DNA of 45,680 bases from the NCBI GenBank assembly GCA_029821875.1, contig JALGXW010000030.1:1-45680 (forward strand), in the 5' to 3' direction. Numbering within the stretch: the first letter of the stretch is position 1; every line of letters starts with the position of its first letter. Below are positions 32,983 to 41,132 of the stretch, piece by piece. Origin of the DNA: Candidatus Hebobacterum abditum (GTDB taxonomy: Bacteria > Armatimonadota > Hebobacteria > Hebobacterales > Hebobacteraceae). The position numbers were made by a program, and so were the translations under genes. The notes under the pieces are model-generated. The model did no database searches. It saw only the letters and a program-made list of their open reading frames with translations, and was not told the origin of the DNA.

Positions 32983-35900
32983 TTACTGCTCGAAGATCGT
33001 ACCCGGGTAGGATGGGGGCGACGGCTCCGCCCACCAGCCGAGCAGGCTGCGCTGGGTGGCCCGATCGCGTGCCGCCAACCCATCTTCGCCGAGCACGGAG
33101 TAGGCCATTGCCCGCGTGGCATACAGCTCCGGCTCACCCGGATTGTTGGCTATCGCGGCCGAGGCAAGCGCGGCGAGTTCCTCCGCGTACGGCCGCACCT
33201 CCGAGCCGCGCTCCGCCGCCACGCATAGCTCGACGATGTCCTGGAGGGCTTCAAACCGGTACGTGGCTATCTCCAGAGATCGGCGGAAGTGCTCGTGAGC
33301 CGAGTCCCGGTGTCCCTGCCTCAGGTCGAGCAAACCGAGGCGGGCATGCAGCGGAGGCGACTCCTGGCCGTGGCCGGCCGCTTCCTCGAAGGCCTGCCTC
33401 GCGGCTTCGTAGTTGAGTCTCCCCAGCGCCAGCACGCCTTCGGACACCAGGTACTGATAGGCGCGCCGCTGCTCGTCCGAGGCCCGCGACATCATGTCCT
33501 CGGCGAGTATGGGATCGCCGATCTTCAGGGCGGCCCTCACCGCGCTGGTAAGGGCCATGAGGTTCTCTCCATCGTTGAGGTAGGCCTCTCGGAAGAACTC
33601 ATAGGCCATCTCCAGATCGCCACCGATCAGGCTCTGCTCTCCCATGATGTACTGAGCGTCGCCGACGGCCCGCCGGAGGAAGGTGTCGTTCGGGCGGAGG
33701 CCGAGGGCCTCGAGCGCGGCGTCCAGGCTCTCCTGCGCGTGGTCGTAGGAGATCAAGAGCTGGGATCGCATCAGCCAGCGCCCCGCGAGCCTCGCCGTCG
33801 CTGCGGTGAGGAGTGTCTGGGCGTCGAGCGGGCGGACCGACATCGAGTTCATCTGTCGGCGGACCTCCCCGGCCGAGGTCTGCTGGACCGCCGTCAACAG
33901 GGCCGGCATAGTGGAGGCGACACCTGCGAGCATAACGGACTTCGGCGCGCTGAACTCCAGGATGGGGAAGTCGGTGTGATTGCGAGGCGCTCCCATGCCC
34001 ATGTCCCGGAGCTCGTCGGGGCCGGCCACGTACCACCCGAGCACATCGGCGGGTGAGTGCACGCCCATCGACAGCAGATCGGCCATCACCGTCGGACTGG
34101 ACATGTGGACGCCCATGCGCTCCAGGTCGATCTTGAGGTCTCCCTTGGCCCCGATGAGAACGGTATCGATTCCGCAGAACCAGAGCGTGGCGTTGGGGAA
34201 GACGTCGACGAACGTACCGACGATCGTTGCGAAGTCGTACGGAGACAGGTGGTAGAGTGGCAGCCACTGCGCCAGTATGCCGCCCTCCCGCAGGCGCTCC
34301 TTGGACTTCTCCCAGTGCTCGCGGGAGTAAAGCGTTCCGGCGCCGGCGACGAAGGGGTGGATCGGATCACAGCTGATGAGGTCGTACTGCTTCCGCGTGG
34401 CCTTGACGTAGTTGGCCCCGTCGTTGATGACGAGCTCGAGCTTGTCATTGTCGAGGACGCTGTGATTCCACTCCGCGAAGTGAGCGGCGCCGCCGGGCAC
34501 CTCCTCGCAGAGCTCGACGGTTGTGACGTGCTCGACCGACGGGTAGCTCGCAATGATCCCGATGGAGACTCCTGCACCGAGGCCGATGATGAGGGCGTCC
34601 TTCGGGTCGGGATGAAGCAAGGCCGGCAGGTGGCCGAGCATCTTCAGCGCTCGCATGTCGTAGACATACGTTGTGGCCACGGGCTTCGCGTTAACGGAGA
34701 TCATCCTATCACCCCACGCGGTCTCCATGACATCCACCGAAGCTGTGACCCCCTCCTTGTGGTAGAGGAGCCGCTGCGTGTGCCGGTCCGTCACGTCGAC
34801 CGTGTAGCCCCCGAGACGGCTCACGTAGTATCCCCCGGCATACGGTCCCCAGCCCGCGAACAGAAGCTTGGTGTCGAAGCGGGGATGGTAGAAGGTGAGG
34901 GCGATAACGGCCACGAGCACCACCGCCGCGCCGATGCCGCGGCGACGTGCCGTCCAGGGCCTGGCGATGGCGAGCGCGAGCATCCCCCCCACAAGCATGA
35001 GTGTCAGAGCGGCCACCGTCAGCGACGGCTGGAGCCCGACGTACTTCACGAGCACGAAGCCGGCGACCAGAGAGCCCAGTATTCCGCCCAGCGTGTTGAT
35101 GGCATAGACGTCGGCAACGGTACGGCCCACGCTGTCCTCGCCGCGGGAGTACATGCGCACCAGAATGGGGAAGCTGGCGCCCGACAGGAACGTAGGGACG
35201 AACACCAGGAGGAAGCAGACCGCGAACTGCACCGCAATGACAAGGCCCCACACGCCATAGGCCCATTCGTAGAGGCGCAAGAACACGAACGGCAGGCGGT
35301 TGAGGATGGCCGGCCCGAGCACCGCAAAGCCGCCTCCCACGAACAGCAGGCCGGCGACCCAGGCCGCCCGGTTGCCGCTGCGGTCGGCGAGAGGGGCGAA
35401 CACCGCGCTGCCCAGCGCGATGCCGACCAGCACGGCGGTCAGCATTGTCGAGAAGGCATACGTGGTCGAGCCGAGCACGAGCACGAGGCTTCGCGTCCAC
35501 ACGACCTCCAGCGCGATGATGGCGAGCCCGGAGGTGAAGGAGAGAGCGAGGATCGCCTTCGCCGTCGACCCGAGCGGGGCCGGCGCCGCCTCCGGCGCTT
35601 CGGGGGCCTTCGCCGGCCGGACTGCGAGGTCCGGCGAGGTGCTGATGAGAAGGGCGACGAGGGCCAGCAGGAAGTTCCCCATGGCAGCCAACAGGGTCGT
35701 GGTCGCCACGCCAACCGTGGGGATGAAGAGGAAGCCGGCGCTGAAGGTGCCTACCACGGCGCCGAATGTGTTGACCGCGTAGAGACGGCCGACGCTGAGG
35801 CCGAGCACTTCCTCCCTGTCGACCATCAGCTTGCTGAGGACCGGGAGCGTGGCCCCCATCAGCGTGGTTGGGATGGCCAGCAGCACGAACGACACGACGA

Positions 35901-36303
35901 ACCGGAAGAGCGTGAACAGGGCAAAACTCTCGCCGGCCGTGGCGTAAACGAAGGGGTAGCTCGCCTCCACGCCTTTGAGGAAGAGCGGCAGCAGCAAGGC
36001 GTAGAGGCCGATGACGCCTTCGATTCCGCCGTAGATGATCAGGGGATGAAGCCGGGTGCGATCGATGATCCGTCCGGCCACGAAGCTCCCCACGGCGAGC
36101 CCCGCGAAGAACGCAGCCAGCACCGTACTTACAGCGTAGGTCGTGATGCCAAAGACGAGGCCGAACTTCCTGACCCAGATCACCTCGTAGATGAGGCTGG
36201 TCATGCCTGACAGGAAGAACAGAGTGAAGATGACGAGCGCCCAGGCGCTTACGGACCGGCCGGCGCGCTGCTGGCTTCCCGTTGCATTACCGGTGTGTGG
36301 CAT
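32983..36303 (-). CDS. polytopic membrane/spermidine-synthase-like/TPR fusion protein
   Basis: The 1106-residue protein has three parts. Residues 1-about 500 are hydrophobic, with two homologous halves, seen in the paired motifs SGMTSLIYEVIWVRKFGLV and SGLAIIALEVVWTRSLVLV. Residues about 530-740 are a spermidine-synthase-type Rossmann domain: ALIIGLGAGVSIGIIASY (glycine-rich loop), HVTTVELCEE, INDGANYVKA, YDLISCDPIHP. Residues about 800-1080 are TPR-like helices (ALGRLNYEAARQAFEEAAGH). Fused MFS/spermidine-synthase proteins are common; the long TPR tail is less so. The reaction is unproven. The aminopropyltransferase Asp-Ser/Ala-x-Asp site is degenerate here (SCDPIHP). The ATG at 36303 has AGGA eight bases upstream. 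Confidence 0.85.
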   Translation of the reverse strand: MPHTGNATGSQQRAGRSVSAWALVIFTLFFLSGMTSLIYEVIWVRKFGLVFGITTYAVSTVLAAFFAGLAVGSFVAGRIIDRTRLHPLIIYGGIEGVIGLYALLLPLFLKGVEASYPFVYATAGESFALFTLFRFVVSFVLLAIPTTLMGATLPVLSKLMVDREEVLGLSVGRLYAVNTFGAVVGTFSAGFLFIPTVGVATTTLLAAMGNFLLALVALLISTSPDLAVRPAKAPEAPEAAPAPLGSTAKAILALSFTSGLAIIALEVVWTRSLVLVLGSTTYAFSTMLTAVLVGIALGSAVFAPLADRSGNRAAWVAGLLFVGGGFAVLGPAILNRLPFVFLRLYEWAYGVWGLVIAVQFAVCFLLVFVPTFLSGASFPILVRMYSRGEDSVGRTVADVYAINTLGGILGSLVAGFVLVKYVGLQPSLTVAALTLMLVGGMLALAIARPWTARRRGIGAAVVLVAVIALTFYHPRFDTKLLFAGWGPYAGGYYVSRLGGYTVDVTDRHTQRLLYHKEGVTASVDVMETAWGDRMISVNAKPVATTYVYDMRALKMLGHLPALLHPDPKDALIIGLGAGVSIGIIASYPSVEHVTTVELCEEVPGGAAHFAEWNHSVLDNDKLELVINDGANYVKATRKQYDLISCDPIHPFVAGAGTLYSREHWEKSKERLREGGILAQWLPLYHLSPYDFATIVGTFVDVFPNATLWFCGIDTVLIGAKGDLKIDLERMGVHMSSPTVMADLLSMGVHSPADVLGWYVAGPDELRDMGMGAPRNHTDFPILEFSAPKSVMLAGVASTMPALLTAVQQTSAGEVRRQMNSMSVRPLDAQTLLTAATARLAGRWLMRSQLLISYDHAQESLDAALEALGLRPNDTFLRRAVGDAQYIMGEQSLIGGDLEMAYEFFREAYLNDGENLMALTSAVRAALKIGDPILAEDMMSRASDEQRRAYQYLVSEGVLALGRLNYEAARQAFEEAAGHGQESPPLHARLGLLDLRQGHRDSAHEHFRRSLEIATYRFEALQDIVELCVAAERGSEVRPYAEELAALASAAIANNPGEPELYATRAMAYSVLGEDGLAARDRATQRSLLGWWAEPSPPSYPGTIFEQ

Positions 36304-36455
36304 CTCGTCTTCCTGTCGACTGTTCTGGCTGCCCTCGCCCCATGAGAGCCCCGGCAGGTCAGAAGTGCCGCGGGCCGAAATGACTTCCCTGCGCCGGCGC
36401 CGGCTTCCTGCTGAGACCACGTCCTGCGCCGGCAGCGCACGGAGGAGGCAAAGCG

Positions 36456-37637
36456 ATGTTCGTGAAGGTAGGGCTCGATTCGGGCGACTTCCAGGGCGAC
36501 ACGAACGCCGTCATCCAGCAGGCCATCGATGCGGCGGGTGCATACGGCGGGGGAACGGTGGAGCTGCTGCCGGGCACATACACGTTGTTCGACTCGGTGC
36601 GACTCCGGCGCAACGTTCGTCTCGTCGGAGCGGGCGCAGACACGGTGCTCCGCAAGTGCGATGGAGCCGAAAGCGGGTTTGCGATAGATGCGGACTACGG
36701 CCAGAAGAAAGTGACGGCAAAGGATGCCTCTGGGTTCGGCGTCGGCATGGGCGTGGTGGTCGCCGATGATCGAGGCGGCGGCTGGAACGATACTGTGGCC
36801 ACCATCACTCTCATCCAGGGAGACGTGCTCTACGTGGACCGGGAGTTCGTCATGGACTATGACGCCGACTCCGGCGGCCTCGTGTGCAATTCATTCCCGT
36901 TGCTGTCTGGGATAGACGTGGACTCCGTTGTGATCGAAGGCCTTGCGGTTGACGGCTATCGCGAGGCCAATCGGCCGATCGATGGCTGTGTCGGTGGCGG
37001 CATCTACCTGCACCGAGCGCGTCGGTGCCGCATCGCTGACTGCGCTGTCATCGACTTCGCCGGAGACGGAGTCAGCTTTCAGATCACGCAAGACATCGAG
37101 GTGGAGCGGTGCGAGGTGAGGAACGCGACCGGCCTCGGCCTCCACCCCGGCACCGGATCGGCGCGGCCTGTGGTTCGGAACTGCAGGTCAATCGGCAACG
37201 ATCAGGACGGCATCTTCCTCTGCTGGCGGGTGCAGGAGGGCCGCTTCGAGAACAACGAGAGCTCCGACAATGGGCGGCACGGTATCTCCATCGGCCACAA
37301 GGACACGGATAATCTGTTCGTCGGCAACACGATCCGGGGCAACGGTGCGCACGGCATCTACTTCCGAGACGAGAAGGCGACCAATGCGGGGAGCCGGAAC
37401 CGCTTCGGACGCAATGTGGTCGAGGACAACAGGGGCTGCGGGGTGCGCGTCGAGGGGCACACGACAGACCTGCTCTTCGAGGACAACACGATACGGGATA
37501 CCCGCTCGGGTGGGGGGCGAACTCAGCGCATCGGCATCTCCGCCGGCGAGCACGCCGCTCGCGTCCGCGCGGTGCACAACCGGATCGAGAATCATCGGGA
37601 GGCGGCCATCGAGGGCGATGTAACTGTCGAGGAGTAG
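36456..37637 (+). CDS. right-handed parallel beta-helix protein (pectate-lyase superfamily)
   Basis: The 393-residue protein starts FVKVGLDSGDFQGDTNAVIQ, then GGGTVELLPGTYTL and NVRLVGAGADTVL, the usual opening of pectate_lyase_3/NosD helices. Many helix rungs follow (CRIADCAVIDFAGDGVSF, NRFGRNVVEDNRGCGVRVEG, DLLFEDNTIRDTRSGG). There is no signal peptide, which is unusual because relatives are mostly exported. No catalytic residues assigned. GGAGGAGGC lies upstream of the ATG. It is divergent from the large fusion gene and convergent with tatC. Confidence 0.85.
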   Translation: MFVKVGLDSGDFQGDTNAVIQQAIDAAGAYGGGTVELLPGTYTLFDSVRLRRNVRLVGAGADTVLRKCDGAESGFAIDADYGQKKVTAKDASGFGVGMGVVVADDRGGGWNDTVATITLIQGDVLYVDREFVMDYDADSGGLVCNSFPLLSGIDVDSVVIEGLAVDGYREANRPIDGCVGGGIYLHRARRCRIADCAVIDFAGDGVSFQITQDIEVERCEVRNATGLGLHPGTGSARPVVRNCRSIGNDQDGIFLCWRVQEGRFENNESSDNGRHGISIGHKDTDNLFVGNTIRGNGAHGIYFRDEKATNAGSRNRFGRNVVEDNRGCGVRVEGHTTDLLFEDNTIRDTRSGGGRTQRIGISAGEHAARVRAVHNRIENHREAAIEGDVTVEE

Positions 37638-37648
37638 CGCGGAGGCGA

Positions 37649-38407
37649 CTAGCCGGCCAGGCCGTCTTTCTCGCGGGCGCGGCGCTCGGCTCGCTCGATG
37701 AGCTTCACGACTCCTATCGTGCCTGCGTAGAGCGCGATCATCGGCGCGGCCGCGATGGTCAGGGTGATGGGGTCCCACGTTGGCGTGATGACAGCGGCGA
37801 GGACGAAGATGGCGATGACGGCCTCCCGCCATCTCCTTATAAGCATCCCGGAGTCCACTATCCCGATCTTGGCTAGCAGCACGATGACGATGGGGAGCTG
37901 GAAGCCCAGGCCGAAGGCAAGGTAGAACTTCAGCAGCAGCAGGATCGTATCGTTGAGCGTCAGCAAGGCCGCCGTGTCGGGTGGGATGAAGCGAAGAAGA
38001 GCCTTCACCGCAGGTCCGGTTATGAAGTAGCCCATCGTCACGCCTGCGATGAACAGGAGGATCGCCACGGGGATAAGCGGGCCGGCCGCCCGACGTTCGC
38101 TGCGCAGGAGGCCGGGCGCGACGAAGGCCCAGACCTCGTACATGATCAGGGGCAGTGCGATGATGACGCCTCCCACTAGGACGATCTCCAGCTTCACCAA
38201 CAGCCCTTCCAGGAGCATGCGCACCGTCAGCTCGCCGCCGTACTCCCGCAGGGGTTCCACGACGGGCCGCACCAGGAGGGTGTACAGCGGATCGAAGAAC
38301 ACCCACACGCCTATCATCGCGATCAGCGTGTAGATGATCGCGCGGATGAGCCGCGTCCGCAGCTCTCCCAGGTGGGTTACCAGATCGGCTCGGTCTTCGT
38401 CGCTCAA
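37649..38407 (-). CDS. tatC: Sec-independent protein translocase subunit TatC
   Basis: The 252-residue membrane protein has the TatC N-terminal motif HLGELRTRLIRA (residues 12-23) and six hydrophobic segments. MYEVWAFVAPGLLRSERR (about 89-106) is the conserved first-loop region of the family. The C-terminal charged tail is usual. TatC binds the twin-arginine signal of folded exported proteins. The gene is divergent from a molybdenum-hydroxylase pair whose large subunit has such a signal. No tatA/tatB was found in this window. The ATG at 38407 is followed at once by acidic SDEDRADL. Confidence 0.93.
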   Translation of the reverse strand: MSDEDRADLVTHLGELRTRLIRAIIYTLIAMIGVWVFFDPLYTLLVRPVVEPLREYGGELTVRMLLEGLLVKLEIVLVGGVIIALPLIMYEVWAFVAPGLLRSERRAAGPLIPVAILLFIAGVTMGYFITGPAVKALLRFIPPDTAALLTLNDTILLLLKFYLAFGLGFQLPIVIVLLAKIGIVDSGMLIRRWREAVIAIFVLAAVITPTWDPITLTIAAAPMIALYAGTIGVVKLIERAERRAREKDGLAG

Positions 38408-38530
38408 AAGGCTTCCTCAGGCTTCCTCGCTGCAGTGCACTGTCCCAATTCACCGGGGCCTGGTCGGTCTCCTGTGGCGAGCAATCGCAGGAGAATGGCG
38501 CGGCCGCGCGGAACAGCACCAGGCGGTGGA

Positions 38531-39016
38531 ATGCTCGTGGCAGAGCCGACCGAGCCAATCATAGTCAGCGTGAACGGCACTGAACACCGACTCGAGGTGG
38601 CCGGATCGCGCAGCTTGCTCAGCGTGCTGCGCGCCGAACTGGGCCTGACGGGCGCGAAGTATGGCTGCGGCGAGGGGGAGTGCGGTGTCTGCACTGTGCT
38701 TCTGGAGGGGCGGCCCGTGCGGGCGTGCACGACGCCCATTTCCCATGCCCACGGTCGCGAGGTCGTCACCATCGAAGGACTGGCGGAGCAAGGGGAGCTC
38801 CACCCGGTGCAAGAGGCCTTCCTCGAGGCGCAGGCGTTTCAGTGTGGATATTGCACGCCCGGCATGATCATGGAAGCTGTGGCCCTCCTACGGCAGAAGC
38901 CCCGGCCCAGTGAGCTGGAGATCAGAGAGGCGATGTCGGGTCATCTCTGCCGCTGTGGCACCTACTCGCGGATAATCAAGGCCATTCACCTTGCGGCCGA
39001 CGCGATGCGGCGGTAG
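38531..39016 (+). CDS. [2Fe-2S] subunit of a xanthine-dehydrogenase-family (isoquinoline-1-oxidoreductase-like) enzyme
   Basis: The 161-residue protein has two [2Fe-2S] sites: a plant-type site with C46, C51, C54, C66 (KYGCGEGECGVCTVLLEG) and a C-terminal site with C105, C108, C140, C142 (QCGYCTPGM and GHLCRCGTYS). This is the small subunit of molybdenum hydroxylases; it passes electrons from the molybdenum centre. No FAD (medium) subunit gene adjoins it, so the enzyme is the two-subunit IorAB type, which usually passes electrons to a cytochrome or other membrane carrier. ATG at 38531 behind AGGCGGTGG. The large subunit starts 13 bp downstream. Confidence 0.93.
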   Translation: MLVAEPTEPIIVSVNGTEHRLEVAGSRSLLSVLRAELGLTGAKYGCGEGECGVCTVLLEGRPVRACTTPISHAHGREVVTIEGLAEQGELHPVQEAFLEAQAFQCGYCTPGMIMEAVALLRQKPRPSELEIREAMSGHLCRCGTYSRIIKAIHLAADAMRR

Positions 39017-39029
39017 GGCGGAGCTATCG

Positions 39030-41132
39030 ATGCGCTCTGGCGTGGCGAGTGGAAAGACCGGCACGGGCAGACTTGGGCTCACGCGGCGCGAGTTCCTCCG
39101 GGCAGCCGGTGGGCTCGTCGTTGCTGTCAGCCTGTGGCCGGAGAGGCCGGCCGTCGGCGCGGCCGCCGGCGAAGGGGATCGCGCGGGCTGGCTGCGGGTC
39201 GGCGAGGACGGGCGCGTTACGGTCTTCGCGCCGGTTCCCGAGGCGGGGCAGGCGCTTCGAACCGAACTCGCCCAGCTTGCCGCCGAGGAGCTGCGCCTCC
39301 CGATCTCCGCGCTTGAGGTCATCCTCGGTGATACCCATCGCGTGCCCCCCGATATAACGGTCTGCGCTGGCTCGGCGATCTCGACCCTCGGCCCCGAGGT
39401 CCGCCGGGCGGCGGCCGAGGCGCGGGAGGCGCTGGCGAAGGCCGCCGCAGAGCAGTGGCGTGTGCCGCCGGAGCAGGTTCAGTTGAGAGAGGGCCGCGCT
39501 CTGCTCATCTCCGATACGGATACGGCTGTCCCGATAGGGGACCTGGCTCAGCGCGCGGCCGAGATGAGGCGGGCGGGGGGGCCTGCCGCGCTTACGCCCC
39601 CTGCGGAGCACCGAGTCGTCGGCAAGTCGGTACCCAGCTTAGACGGCCCCGCCTATGTCACAGGGGAGGCGAGGTACGCAGCAGACCTGCGTCCGCCTGG
39701 GCTCGCCTACGGAAAGGTATTGCGGCCCCCCTATCTGGGCGGGCGACTGCTTTCCTTGCAGACCCGAGCGGCTGCGGCGCAGCCGGGCGTCATCGCGGTG
39801 GTGGAGGAAGATGATCTCGTCGGCGTCGTGGCGACGCGCCCGGACGTGGCCGAACGGGCCGCCCTCAGCCTCCGGGCGACGTGGGGGCAGGGGTTGGCTG
39901 TGTCGGGAGCTTCTCTCTACGAGGACCTGAGAGCCTCCGCCGAGCTCGAGGCAGAGCTTGCCTCGCAGGGCGACGTCGAGGCTGCGCTCGCCGGCGCGCG
40001 GCAGGGCTACAGCGCGAGCTACCGGACGCCTTTCGTGGCCCACGCGCCGATGGAGCCGCACGCCGCTCTGGCGGCCCCCGAGGGCGAGCGGGTGGTCGTC
40101 CACGCGAGCACGCAGCGGCCCTTCCAGCACCAGGCGGCGGTGGCCGGCGCTCTGGGCATTCCGGCGGCGCGGGTGAGAGTCATCTGTCCGGCGGTGGGCG
40201 GCGCCTTCGGCGGGAAGGACTCACCCGAGGTATCGGTCCAGGCGGCGCGGCTGGCGCGGGCCGTGGGGCGGCCGGTTCTCGTCGCGCAGAGCCGAGAGGA
40301 GGAGCTAGGCTGGAACTACTTCCGTCCGGCGGCCGTGATCGACGTGCGCTGTGGGGTGGCGGGCGATGGCCGCATCGCGGCCTGGGACTGCGATGTGCTG
40401 AACTGCGGCTCCCGGGGTGCCCTCGCCCCGTACCGCTTTGAGAACCACCGCGTACGAGTCCACCGCTGCCGCGCGCCCCTGCCGCAGGGCCCTTGGCGGG
40501 GGATGGGCGGGGCCGCCAATGCCTTCGCTCGCGAGGTGCACCTCGACTACGTGGCGAGCCAGCTCGGCACCGATCCCATCGGGTTGCGCCTGCGTCACCT
40601 GGAGGAAGCTCCGCGGCTGGCGCGGGTGGTGTGCCTGGCCGCGGAACGCCACGGGTGGCGCGACCGGCGGCCCCCAACGGGATTGGGGAGTGGGTTTGCC
40701 TGCGCCGTCGACGCGGGGAGCTTCGCTGCGGTTATCGCCGATGTGGAGGTGGAGCGCACCAGCGGGCATGTCCGCGTTCGGCGCGTATTCGTCGTGCAGG
40801 ACAGCGGACTGGTCATCAACCCGGACAACATGCGGAGCCAGATCGAGGGGGCCGTGGTGATGGGCCTGGGATTCACGCTTCGCGAGGCCGTGCGGTACGA
40901 GCAGGGGCGGATCCTGACCCGCAGCTTCGCCTCCTACCCAATACCGACATTCTACGGCGCTCCGGCCATCGACATAGTGTTGGACTCGGATAGGCATGAT
41001 CTCCCGCGGGGCGGCGGCACGGCCGCGCTCTGCGCGATCGCGCCGGCGGTGGCGAACGCGATCTTCGACGCGGTCGGCAAGCGCCTGCGGGAGCTTCCGC
41101 TGTCGCCCGCCCGGGTCCGTTCGGCGCCTTAG
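39030..41132 (+). CDS. molybdopterin-binding large subunit (IorB-like) with Tat signal; catalytic Glu replaced
   Basis: The 700-residue protein has a twin-arginine signal, LTRREFLRAAGGLVVAVS (RR 19-20), so it is probably exported folded with its cofactor. Typical features: VTVFAPVPEAGQALRTEL, the GGAFGGK loop (from residue 390), QGPWRGMGGAANAF near 486, and PAVANAIFDAVGKRL near the end. In related enzymes the segment before PAxANA reads G-x-G-E-x-G, with an essential Glu. Here it reads RGGGTAALCAIAPAVANA, with Thr664 where I place the Glu. The enzyme may be inactive, act by another mechanism, or use another acid. GGAG precedes the ATG. Follows the Fe-S subunit by 13 bp; tatC is next door. Confidence 0.88.
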   Translation: MRSGVASGKTGTGRLGLTRREFLRAAGGLVVAVSLWPERPAVGAAAGEGDRAGWLRVGEDGRVTVFAPVPEAGQALRTELAQLAAEELRLPISALEVILGDTHRVPPDITVCAGSAISTLGPEVRRAAAEAREALAKAAAEQWRVPPEQVQLREGRALLISDTDTAVPIGDLAQRAAEMRRAGGPAALTPPAEHRVVGKSVPSLDGPAYVTGEARYAADLRPPGLAYGKVLRPPYLGGRLLSLQTRAAAAQPGVIAVVEEDDLVGVVATRPDVAERAALSLRATWGQGLAVSGASLYEDLRASAELEAELASQGDVEAALAGARQGYSASYRTPFVAHAPMEPHAALAAPEGERVVVHASTQRPFQHQAAVAGALGIPAARVRVICPAVGGAFGGKDSPEVSVQAARLARAVGRPVLVAQSREEELGWNYFRPAAVIDVRCGVAGDGRIAAWDCDVLNCGSRGALAPYRFENHRVRVHRCRAPLPQGPWRGMGGAANAFAREVHLDYVASQLGTDPIGLRLRHLEEAPRLARVVCLAAERHGWRDRRPPTGLGSGFACAVDAGSFAAVIADVEVERTSGHVRVRRVFVVQDSGLVINPDNMRSQIEGAVVMGLGFTLREAVRYEQGRILTRSFASYPIPTFYGAPAIDIVLDSDRHDLPRGGGTAALCAIAPAVANAIFDAVGKRLRELPLSPARVRSAP

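Noticed and set aside
34057-36210. 717-codon plus-strand open frame opposite the large fusion gene
   Set aside because: Composition is Glu/Arg/His-rich without any domain; the minus strand has clear membrane and Rossmann motifs. It is an antisense shadow.
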